The notes under the pieces: model-generated
What the model saw: the letters and a program-made list of their open reading frames with translations, nothing else
Database searches by the model: none
What the model was told of the DNA's origin: nothing
Part shown: positions 9,376-17,879 of the stretch, one piece after another
How the letters are laid out: each line of letters begins with the position of its first letter
Position numbering within the stretch: position 1 is the first letter of the stretch
Made by a program: the position numbers and the translations under genes
Assembly (NCBI RefSeq): GCF_001039355.2
Contig: NW_019774369.1
Location: forward strand, 202,254 to 228,232
DNA from: Lingula anatina
Lineage: Eukaryota > Brachiopoda > Lingulata > Lingulida > Lingulidae
DNA length: 25,979 nucleotides
Direction of reading: 5' to 3'

Positions 9376-10190
9376 AGGAGTTTATTTCCAGGCATCTTGC
9401 ATTCCCTGACATCTGAAAGTTCATCCATATCCACAAAAGGGTCATCATCCAAGGTATCCTCTTTCACTGAACTGGGTATGTCTTCAACTGATGATGAACA
9501 GCTCCGAAAATAACACAGATACTCTGATGGGATCTTTTGCAGCATTTTTTCCACATTCACTTGGTCTATTTTTGAAAACCTCTTCTGTAGTTTGTATTTG
9601 GTGATAAGGTTAGCAAAGTCTACTGCATGAGGGAAATATCTGTAAATAAGATGAACAGCCAAACTGGTAACTGGTATCTGTAAATAAAGTGAACAGCATG
9701 GTGAAGATGCTAGGTAAATAATAAGATAGTATGTGAGCAGACTTGTGAAAGTAAGGGGAGAGAGAGAAAAAATTATTTCAAAGTTATTTTATGTAACAGT
9801 TTGTGACCCTTTCAATTTCACTAAGTACCAATTATAAATTTGCTAGTCAGTTAATGTTGTGACTAAGCATAGGTATATCCCTAAATTTCTAAGACAAAAG
9901 AAAAATATTCATTTAATTTTTGAGGTTATATAGGTCAATAATTATACCTTCTACTTTTTGGAGGTGGTTCCTTTCCTTGGAATATGAGGTGTACAACATG
10001 CTCCCTAACACAGGCCTCATGAAGCTCCTGTCTGCTCCTGAGACCATTTTCAAGGAAATCCAAGACCTTGCTCCTCACCATTGGATCTACAGGTTCACTT
10101 TAGCCACCCCTCTAGACAACAGATGTAGACATTTGGAATAACATGTATCATATGGCAAATCACATCATCTTGTACATATTGCACTCTACT
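9372..10190 (-). pseudogene. CaRF-like (calcium-responsive transcription factor-like) gene, two exons
   Basis: Exon 1 (about 10190-9948) reads DVICHMIHVIPNVYICCLEG and, after a one-base shift near 10100, DPMVRSKVLDFLENGLRSRQ, then VREHVVHLIFQGKEPPPKSR. The donor AG|GTATAA at 9948/9947 and acceptor TTATTTACAG at 9640 bound a 308-base intron. Joining them completes an AG|A arginine codon and gives RRYFPHAVDFANL, then KLQKRFSKIDQVNVEKMLQK. This is the signature of CaRF/ALS2CR8-like proteins: 'V...LF.G...P....RRY.P...D..N.I.....K.R.SKIDQ'. The gene then passes into an acidic tail (DDDPFVDMDELSD) and stops at 9372, much earlier than the family, which continues into a large transposase-derived region. 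An AATAAA lies just before the stop. Animal genomes hold many such repeat-derived genes. One frameshift and a truncated end make it a probable pseudogene. Confidence 0.6.
9638..9697 (-). repeat. Tandem duplication of a 3' splice site
   Basis: ATCTGTAAATAA(G)A.TGAACAGC occurs at 9638 and again at 9676, 38 bases apart. On the minus strand each copy ends TTATTTACAG, so the CaRF-like intron has two tandem acceptors. Only the proximal one (exon start 9639) keeps frame with exon 1; the distal one would shift the frame because 38 is not a multiple of three. Confidence 0.75.
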
Positions 10191-10421
10191 CTAGGCCCTA
10201 CTATGAAAATTCTCTGCTACATTTTGGATGGTAGTATTTATCTTTCTAATGGAACAAGAGTCTTTACATCTGCGCATGCACACCAGTGTTCTCAATAATA
10301 TTTTTAAAAGTAGAGTCCCAGGGCCTCAGTGAAGTCCGCAGAGAAAAATTTAGACTCCCACTTGTCCTAGAAAATGTAAAATTCAAATATCTGTAATAAA
10401 AGATAAGCAACACATAATAAG

Positions 10422-10463
10422 TCTTCAAAGTTTTTATTCAAGTCTTCAAAGTTTTCACTAACT
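10422..10463. repeat. 21-bp tandem duplication
   Basis: GTCTTCAAAGTTTTTATTCA is repeated with a 21-base period (10421 and 10442). On the minus strand it is open in one frame as a seven-codon repeat (NFEDLNKNFEDLL). It lies just downstream of the hAT-like exon. Confidence 0.7.
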
Positions 10464-10499
10464 CTAATGCATTGCATGAAAGTTATTGGCACCTCTGCC

Positions 10500-11426
10500 T
10501 CAAGGCTCTGAAATGGGCTTTGGCTTGAGTAGATAGTCAAACTGTGCAAAATGTGGCCCATTAATTGTAATTTTCATTATATGTTCTAATTGGTGGTCAA
10601 GTTCCTGTTGTCCATAAGGTCCAATGTCCTGAGCAGCATATTGGTACCTCTTGGGATTTAACAAGACATCAAAGGCACTCAGTGTTGTCATGCTTGCCAA
10701 AGGAAATCTTTTGTCCAAATTGTTTTCTAGTTCTTCAAAGAATCCGTCTGAAAAAAAAAATTAATAACTTAGCTTGCATTTCTCTAATCAAGGTAAGTAT
10801 TAAGATACATTTTGAAACAAAAGCCTGACCAAAAATAACCCTAATCATTGAAAATAGCAAACGAAAAAAAACTAAGAACAAAGACACCCTGATTATCAAA
10901 CAATCTCTGGTACCGTTCCCGCTGACGTGTAATGTCCATGCATATTCTGTAGAGTGCACAAGTCACCATAAAAGTTAAATGCTAGGTTTTTAGATGATAG
11001 AAAATTAACTGTTCTTAATTGATGTGTTAAGCCATCATCACATGTTTTTTCAGAGTTTTTCATTGCCTTTTGAAATGTCTCTCTACCTTTTATGGCCTTT
11101 ACTGCTGGTTTGTGACTCTGAGAGATCGTGTGCCTCAGGAGTGATGAGCGCTGGTAGTCCGTGCTCCCTGGCGGCAAAGTAAATATGTTGTTCTTCTTTC
11201 CTCGCACACATACACTACACTTCATTTTCTCCCTGCCGGATTCCCCTTCCACAAACAGCCACGCCTTGAATGCTGTGTCATGCAACCAACTTTGTTGAAA
11301 ACGTCTTATTTTCGACTTGATTTCAGGCGTCGCTTGCACCATGCTTTTTAATTTCTCCGAACGAGGCTCGAAACGGGAGCGGCTATTTAAAGGTGTGGGA
11401 CGAGCATGTTTTAACTTGATGGACAA
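10500..11426 (-). pseudogene. hAT-like / ZNF862-like zinc-finger gene remnant
   Basis: Exon 1 is open from 11426; the first ATG is at 11342. It carries FQQSWLHDTAFKAWLFVEGE, MKCSVCVRGKK, and SSLLRHTISQSHKPAVKA: a TTF-type finger, C-x2-C followed by H-x5-H, as found at the N-terminus of hAT transposases and hAT-derived ZNF862-like proteins. Near 10965 the likely coding frame shifts, reading DITRQRERYQRLFDNQ up to a donor-like CAGG|GTGTCT at 10888. A very good acceptor (ten T residues then CAG) opens exon 2 at 10747. The join restores a GAC codon and gives DGFFEELENNLDKRFPLASM, then LSAFDVLLNPKRY and YGQQELDHQLEH, like the middle region of those proteins. The C-terminal dimerisation region is not seen. 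The finger would bind element ends in a working transposase. The intron is inferred from phase and motifs only. Confidence 0.5.
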
Positions 11427-12113
11427 GCTAAATTTATTATCAAGATTAGGAATTTAGTTTAAATTGATTTTGACTTTGTTTTGTACATAATGTCGGTAAA
11501 TAAACTCTAAATGTGTCGATTAAAAAATTTAAAAGTAACGTTGTCAACTAGATTCTCCCCATGTCGCCGCACACAAAACGATGCAGCTGTCTAGAGAGTG
11601 GTTTAACTTATTCATTCGGTAACGGTACATATGTATGAATGAAAGTTGATGTCTTTTAAGCCATTTGTATGTATTATAGCACCGGGGCTATGTATAAGCG
11701 GGTCTGTTAAAAGGAAAAGGGCTTACCTTAACTTGATGGCTCGCCAAATCCGTGATTTTTTAACTTCTTAACTTCTCTCTTAATTGATGCCCCAGAGCGC
11801 CTTGCGCGCCATGCTCTAACTTCTTACACTACTCTCACTGCGCATGTGCCGTGATATGCTTCCGGGTCATATGATGACCCCTCGGCACTACACTCTCCCC
11901 CGTTTTACCTTGAAGGACCGTGCCTTCTCGGTCGTGTCAGTGCCAAGTCCACTAAAAAGTCCACTAAAAGTCCACTTTCCTCCGTGGGAAAGGGAAAATA
12001 CCCTCCTGTCCCCGTGGGACTCAGGGGATAAGTGCTTGCAGTGATGATGGGCGTCCCATCAAAACTACTAATTCTGGTCAGGTCGCACCCAGCCTGACCA
12101 CACCCTCACCATT
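11427..12113. other. Gap between hAT-like remnant and TatD gene
   Basis: No gene supported. At about 11948-11974 AAGTCCACTAAA(AA) is repeated about three times in tandem. A hairpin GGTCAGG (12076-12082) / CCTGACC (12093-12099) lies just past the TatD stop codon and could mark the 3' edge of that unit. The right half becomes GC-richer, like the TatD gene itself, so the mobile or gene unit may extend to about 11820. Confidence 0.45.
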
Positions 12114-14524
12114 CTAAGTATCAGGGCCTCTCTTGTCCAGGTACAAATGCCGTGCGTTGTCCCGGGTCTGGCGTAGGAGTTTCCGCCATCGCTCCCCTCT
12201 GATCACTGCAATCAGCTTGGCCACGTGACCAAGAAGAGCAGGTGTGGAGCACTTGTTCCTCTGAATATTGAAGTATGGAGTCGGTCTCCAGGAGTAATCT
12301 CCCAAGAGGTAGAGTCCTCAGCATGTCATGCGCCTTGGCATTGACAGGCCCCTCTTGCTCAGCAAAGCGCCCCGTGATGCCGAAATATGTATTTGGATAA
12401 TAGCGGACAAAGGAACGCACCATATCCGGAGACCCTAAAAAGCAATGACAGTGAATTAGCTGTCGGGTCCCTATACCCACAGCTCTCAGCTTGTCCAATA
12501 TCAAGTGCCAGACCGCATCGTCGGCATCAGTGCTGGTGTTTAACCCTCTCCCGTGGAGGACTAGCACGTGATTTGGTTCCAGGAAATGAAGGGCGGCCTC
12601 CAGGTTGCATAGTTGGTCCTCCCACCTGGACGGCATCACCGACCTATCTAATCCAACCTCTCCCAGTGCCGTGACTGAGAGGTGATTGATAATGGACTGG
12701 AACTTAGCCCATTCAGTTGAAGTGCAATAGTGCCTTGGGTGCATTCCAATGGCAATGACCCCGCCTTCTCTCTTAATTGCTTCCATTTCACCCTTCCGTG
12801 GGGTAAGTGTTTGGGTCACAATAGACCGCGGTGAATCCATCGATCTTCACCTGTTTCCACCGTGGGAACGGCCGCTAAGATCTCTTTCAAGCCAGCCCTG
12901 GCGTCCAGGGATAACTTGGTTCTGGTACGATCAATATGACAGTGGGAATCGTATCCCACTGGGGACTGAGGCAGCATCTGCAACTCCTCAGGCGATGGGC
13001 TAAACAACGAGCGGAATTCCTCCTGCCCCTGGATCAAGGTCATGAGATCCAGCAACACCTCCCATCTCAACAACTGGGGTATACGGCTGGACGTTCCAAG
13101 CCGCATATGCGCTCTAAGGGCATCTATGCCCACTTGATCAACAGGGCCACCCCTTTTCTCTACACTGGCAGCATCCAGCAAAATCTCTAGGGTCAAGTGA
13201 GACCCCACAATTCTCTTCTTTAGGTAATGGAGGGCTGCCACTCTCTGCTCCGTGATCCCTGGCGAAGAGCTCAATTCAGGATGAAAGATAAGAGGCAGAT
13301 GCTACTCCGACATTGGCTGGCCGCAACCTGCCAAACAATACTTAGGCCGTGCCTCACAAGGATGTTCTAATCTTTTCCATGAGGATTGCCCCTGATGTGT
13401 ACTCCCTTGTCTCCTATTAGGAGAACAAGAACTGTCACTTCCATGTCGGCACCGTGGCCTTTTGGCGGGAGGGTGAGTGGGCTTACCCCCTCTCTTGGAA
13501 TATCCTCTTTCTGCGGGAGGAGCCATCAGTGCAGCTCGATAACTCCCCGGAGCCTCGCTAGGGTACCGTGACCCTCCTGCTCGCTCCTGTGATCTCGGGT
13601 TCCTTGAACCCGTTAGTGGGTGTGGCGGGGGCCCCTTTGGTCTGGCACCCCTTTGGGCACCCCCTCCTCTAGCAGAACTACGCCCACGGGATTCCTTCCG
13701 CCTTGACTCCTTTATTTGCCACTGGAATTCTGGGCCCTCTGATCCTGACCCCTGGTCAGTGGACTCAGAGACCCGTGTCCCTGATCCTTCGGTCACTGCC
13801 ACAGAGTCTCCTGACTCTGACTCCATTCGCTCCGGAGGCCGTGCTCTGGATTCAAGGCTTTCCAAGCCTGCCTCAACACACATTGGCTCCGTGGCCCTTG
13901 ACTCCGACTCACCTCCGGTTCCCAATTCCCTTGGATCGGTAACCGGTGGCGTTTCCTGGGGAACCCATGATTCTCCCAGAGATTCCAACTGCGTCCCAGA
14001 GCTCCGTGGCTCCGTCTGCTCACTCCACAGCTCAGAGTCCTTAGACTCTGCCTGTGTCTCTAAGGGCGGAGTGTCCAGCACCCGCTCGTCAGCCGGGCTG
14101 TCACCCCTGCCTGCCCCTCCAAGACGGCCTCGTCAACCTCCATAGATTGACCTACATACAACCTGTGCTGCTCAATAGTTGGGTCCGTGCCCAATCTTAT
14201 ATCACGAGCAGGCCCCGTGGGCTCAGCTCGCACAGTCTGCTTGCCAGATGGAACCTGTGCCACGTTGTCACAGATCCATGCGTGGGGGCGGAATTGCACT
14301 GCTAGCAGCCCTTGTGCTATCTTTTTCCTCCACTTCTCCATAGCTTTGTGCCGTGCCAAAGCTACTCGGCGCAATATTAAATTGCTGGCTTGCCCCAGGC
14401 AGTCCTTGGGCGCCATAGTCACTCGATCCACCAACTCATCCATTTTCTGAATTGGCCATATTCGTCCTTCTGCCGTGCAGATTTCAATGTCCACCACCAA
14501 GTCCTTCCATTTCCGGCTGTCCTT
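12114..14524 (-). pseudogene. Multi-domain protein ending in a TatD-type metal-dependent hydrolase
   Basis: A pyrimidine tract ending TTTCTAG opens the unit at 14524. Segment 1 (to about 14100) is basic-helical (LARHKAMEKWRKKIAQG) and unrecognised. After a frameshift near 14081-14125, segment 2 is a disordered Glu/Ser/Pro then Arg/Gly-rich region of about 230 residues. It ends in YCLAGCGQPMSE-stop-HLPLIF, apparently a CC..H finger hit by a TAG at 13304-13302. The same frame continues through a helical linker to GYDSHCHIDRTRTKLSL. A frameshift near 12840 leads to IAIGMHPRHY, ALGEVGLDR, HVLVLHGRG, LIHCHCFLGSPDMVRSF and LGRLLLETDS. Another one-base shift near 12276 gives PYFNIQRNKCSTPALLGHVA and TRDNARHLYL, ending at 12114. 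H-x-H, G-x-H-P, G-E-x-G-L-D, the two later His and E-T-D are all kept. TatD enzymes are metal-dependent DNases or hydrolases. Four lesions make this copy inactive. Base content is visibly richer in GC than its neighbours. Confidence 0.8.
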
Positions 14525-15100
14525 CTAGAAATAGAATGAAACAATTAAGTGCACATTCCATCTCATAGCTCTTAACTCATTGTCCCCTGCAGTGACTGCT
14601 GCACGATCCCCTACAGCCATTAACACCAAATCTGGCCACCACCATGTGGTGGCGCCATTGTCAGCACTCTCCTATATCTCTGAGGAAATTCAATATGGCC
14701 TTTTTCTAGGTCTGTTGTTTTGTTTGTTCCAAATTTTCAGGGTTCTTAAGGCATGAAATTGGTATAATATGAAATTCTTTGTAACTGGACATATTCAAAA
14801 TATTGTTATTTATTGAATGGGGAAGATCAAGTCCGAATTATTTGGTCTATAAAAATTGAACAATGAATATAAGTTCAACAACTGTTTATAAATATATAAA
14901 ATATACATCATAATACTTCTTTAGATTATATCAACAGGTACAAAAAAAGACAAAATTCTACAAAATATGATTAAAAGATGAGCATCAGATTACAAAAAAG
15001 TATATTTATTATCTATGATATGCAGTTGTGATAAGATAAACATCAGCTTAAAAATACTACATGAACCCTGACACGGAGACATGCCTTTAATTTGTTCTTT
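14525..15100. other. Non-coding gap
   Basis: The left part (to about 14700) stays GC-richer and holds a small hairpin CCACCA-TG-TGGTGG (14639-14652); it may be intron or 5' sequence of the TatD unit. From 14700 on it is AT-rich with no supported gene. Confidence 0.4.
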
Positions 15101-15415
15101 TCACTTAGAGTCATTGTATGTTGCATATGCATTTATATTTTCCAACAAATTGTTCAGTATTTCATCAGTAAAGAACAGTTTTTAAAGTCTAGTTCGTCTT
15201 TGTCACCCGTCAGTTCATGTGTGAATCCAGGTAGTTCACCACAGAAAAGCTCCTTGTCCACCTCCCACAGATCGTTTTCCCACTGACTTCTTCTAAAATC
15301 TTCACTAATGCTGCCTAATTCACTTTCAGACTATGTCTGTAAAGTGTTATTCAAAAGAAATATAGCTCAAATAATTGCTGTCAGACTCGCTGTCACTAAC
15401 ATATCCCGAAAATTC
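15101..15415 (-). pseudogene. piggyBac transposase N-terminal fragment
   Basis: Minus-strand frames give an acidic leader (YVSDSESDSNYL, then SESELGSISEDF), then WEVDKELFCGELPGFTHEL, and in a shifted frame LFFTDEILNNLLENINAYAT. This is the start of the piggyBac/PGBD transposase domain: acidic N-terminus, 'F.G..PG', then 'FF.D.IL..IV..TN.YA'. At least one stop in the leader and two frame changes (near 15340 and near 15150) break it, and a TGA at 15103-15101 ends it before the first catalytic Asp. piggyBac enzymes move elements at TTAA targets. The large MITE at 22.5-23.1 kb has TTAA at its edges, which would suit such an enzyme, though no direct link is shown. Confidence 0.65.
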
Positions 15416-15440
15416 GACCCAGAGCTCTCATCAAAAATAC

Positions 15441-15493
15441 TCATGTACAGACACAGATGTGTCTGTACATGAGACACAGATGTGTCTGTACAT
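15441..15493. repeat. Perfect 15-bp-arm hairpin with partial tandem copy
   Basis: TCATGTACAGACACA (15441-15455), a GA loop, and TGTGTCTGTACATGA (15458-15472) form a perfect 32-base hairpin. The 21 bases GACACAGATGTGTCTGTACAT at 15450-15470 are repeated directly at 15473-15493. The word TGTCTGTACAT also occurs at the homologous flank at about 25691-25701. Confidence 0.95.
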
Positions 15494-15876
15494 ATTGCCA
15501 TCACCTGCATCTGTCGTCGCCGTCGCCGTGCACTTTCAGCGTTAACACCATAAGTGGAAGACAGTTTTACTTTTTGGCTTTATATTTACAGAGTTGACTA
15601 ATATTCATAAAACGCAGATCAAGTTCGAAAATCAGCATGATCGGGCCATTATTGTAAAATTTATCCTGTTTTTTCACTTTTTAGCATATATGCAACACTG
15701 TTAACACATTTCAAGGAAAACCGATAGGCCTGTTGTCATGAAACTCACAGAAGTTATCAATCTTACTAAAACGCAGATCAACTTCGAAAATCGGCATGAT
15801 GGGGCCACTATTTTAGTAGTTATGCTGTTTTTTTCACTTTTCAGCATATGTGCAACACTGTTAACACATTTCAAGN
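15494..15876 (-). repeat. Composite repeat, copy A (about 160-bp units plus trinucleotide tract)
   Basis: Two units start at AAAACGCAGATCAA(G/C)TTCG (15609 and 15768), period 159. Both contain CAGCATAT.TGCAACACTGTT and AACACATTTCAAG near their ends. To the left lies a TCGTCGCCGTCGCCGTGCAC tract (about 15513-15532) preceded by GCCATCACCTGCATCTG. Read on the minus strand, the order (units, then GTGCAC plus trinucleotide tract, then AGATGCAGGTGATGGC, then a TGTACAGACACA-containing flank) is the same as on the plus strand at 24.8-25.7 kb. Confidence 0.8.
15876..15876. other. Single ambiguous base (N)
   Basis: The only non-ACGT base in the window. It falls exactly at the switch from the 160-bp repeat to a different repeat, so the join may be an assembly artefact. 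Confidence 1.
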
Positions 15877-15956
15877 TGCTTCGTGAAGTGGCACTATAAC
15901 TAGCGTGAGGCTAACTATCGATCGCTAACTAACTACTGCTTTGTGAAACCGGCCCC
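15877..15956. mobile_element. Truncated MITE end
   Basis: About 80 bases ending GCTTTGTGAAACCGGCCCC, a common terminus of animal MITEs (read inward, GGGGCCGGTTTCACAAAGC), with the related word GCTTCGTGAAGTGGC at the left edge in the same orientation. The opposite inverted end is missing, and the left boundary coincides with the N at 15876. Confidence 0.45.
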
Positions 15957-16443
15957 AGGGCAGAAACCACCATATAATTTCCCACTGATGGCCATACTAA
16001 GAAATGCCTGTAAAACTGCATGAACAAAATAAATAGGTGAAACATTTCACATCCCCATTGACAGCAAACACACTGACATAACTCCAAATGGCACAAAAAT
16101 ATACTGTCATCAAGAAAACTTTCTTACCGGCATTACTTGAACATGTGCACCCCTCTGTTTGTAAACAAACCACTGCACCACTCACAGTCAGTAGCTCCCT
16201 CCGCCAGAGGTCTCACGCCAGAGGTCTCACGACTGCACCACAACTGTGCCTGGTCCTGAAAAAAAAAAAAAAAAAAAAAACTGGCAGTAGTTTACACACT
16301 AGCCTGCTAGTTGACAACAAAATTAACCCTAGCAACACACAAGAAATGTCAGGAAAAAATAGAAAAAAAGCACTAATTTTCTCCCACTGAACTACATTTG
16401 TCAATAACAGTTGGTGATTGGTCCATTTAGTGGTTTCTGCCCT
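15957..16443. mobile_element. MITE with AGGGCAGAAACCAC terminal inverted repeats, copy 1
   Basis: AGGGCAGAAACCAC (15957-15970) is mirrored exactly by GTGGTTTCTGCCCT (16430-16443). The interior is shared with the copy at 19430-19818: for example AACATGTGCACCCCTCTG, GTTTGTAAACAAACCACTG, CACCACAACTGTGCCTGGTC, CACTAGCCTGCTAGTTGACA and AACAGTTGGTGATTGGTCCA. This copy also has a tandem GCCAGAGGTCTCACG pair and a 22-base A run (16259-16280). No target duplication was found. The apparent reading frames inside are not coding. Confidence 0.85.
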
Positions 16444-17167
16444 TCACAGAACCCCCCCCCCCCTTGTTCTTACCTTCAGACACCAAAAATTAAAACCTTC
16501 ATACACTGCCAACTGCGCTGCCCAATATGACTGAGAATGATCTCTTGGTGACTGAGCCCTGTCAAGTTGAAAATGTGGTTGCTGTATATGTCACTAAGCC
16601 CACATTGCACCTGCATGGTGAGAAAGGCACAATTTCATGAATAATAAAAAGTTAAATGCAAATTTCTGTGGATGAATTTGCTTCAGTTGTTTTGAAATTT
16701 GGACACCTGATGCTGGACATAAGTGAAAATCTGAGATAAGCATATTACCTGGATGTGACTAGTTTAAGTGCACTTTGCTGAGGAATAAAGCGAGAGAAGT
16801 GTAAAATTACTAATAAAAAGATTTTAAAATATTTAAAAATTACTTAAACTTAAGTGCAAGGCTAATTGTCACAACTGTTGTTTATGTTGTTTGTTTGTGT
16901 TGTGAGAACACAGGAAAATGTCTTTCTCTGCATAACAATACTCACCACTAAGCTGGGTACCCCTCCCCCCCTGCCCTGCACTGGGGTCATGCAGTTGCCT
17001 GTTTTTCTGCACACCTGGGAGAGACAATACTATAAAAACACCTGTCCCTGGCTCCTGTCTCAGTAGTCACTTGCTAACCATGCTGTATGGTAAAGGTACC
17101 TGGAAAAAACAAAGAAATTAAAGGTGTATTTGTGAAGGGACACAAGCTAGCCTTTAGAAGACAGGAG
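16444..17167. other. Inter-element stretch with a short open frame
   Basis: A C-run lies at about 16452-16464. A plus-strand frame from ATG at about 16528 stays open for about 36 codons (TENDLLVTEPCQVENVVAVY) and stops at about 16639. From 17087 a second frame (GKNKEIKGVFVKGHKLAFRR) opens and enters the tandem duplication. Both may belong to the decayed coding region to the right; neither was recognised. Confidence 0.35.
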
Positions 17168-17409
17168 TCTGACAGCCCTCCAGAGCCCATTGTAAGAAGT
17201 TACATCAGACTCAGCCAAGAGTTGTGCCAGGCAGCCTCCTCTCCACCCCCTCCTGGGCCATCAACAACCCTCAGCAGCAATCCTGATGTCTGACAGCCCT
17301 CCAGAGCCCATTGTAAGAAGATACATCAGACCCAGCTAAGAGTTGTACCAGGCAGCCTCCTCTCCACCCCATTCTGGGTCATCAACAACCCTCAGCAGCA
17401 ATCTTGATA
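17168..17409. repeat. 121-bp tandem duplication
   Basis: TCTGACAGCCCTCCAGAGCC begins at 17168 and again at 17289; the two 121-base units differ by only a few bases. As 121 is not a multiple of three, the duplication shifts the plus-strand frame that opens at 17087 and stops it at 17293. Confidence 0.95.
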
Positions 17410-17879
17410 CACCCGTGACACTAAGACATAGGAGGGCCCAGCCAGAGAGTTTAGTTTGTTCAGTAGCCAACCCCCCACCCCCCAGTAGCAATTATGCAGC
17501 CCCAACCCCCAGATGACAAATTCAAGTTGGTTTCAGGAGAAAAAATGGTCAATCTGGTCAAAAAAGACTTGTCAGAGCATACATCTAAGTGCACTAGCTG
17601 GCTCAATGGTTTGGGACAGCGAGGCAGAGAGCAAGTGGGGAGTGGCTTGGTGAATGTGACTAAAATGTGACCCATGTCAGTACAGGACAGGGAAGCAGAA
17701 ACTATACAATGAAGTACAAATTATAAGCAAGCAGCAACAGTGAATGCAGGCTTGCAAGTAGGCCTGTCACAGAATATGACCTCTAATACAGCAATAAGGC
17801 AGATCCTAATGGCAAGCAATGTGACCCCACCCAGTCCATCAGCCATGCAGACACAAGCTAACAAAGTCAGTACAGCGAT

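Noticed and set aside
12114-13274. Bacterial contamination or horizontal transfer suggested by TatD
   Set aside because: Splice-like acceptor at 14524, a long disordered segment, eukaryote-type finger and metazoan transposon surroundings argue against it; not excluded by a search.
13386-14450. Several plus-strand open frames in the GC-rich block
   Set aside because: They are opposite-strand by-products of the TatD gene; only the minus strand shows family motifs.
16088-16404. Frames with a run of Lys or Phe in the MITE
   Set aside because: Read from the 22-base A run; the same DNA is repeated in MITE copy 2, so it is repeat sequence.
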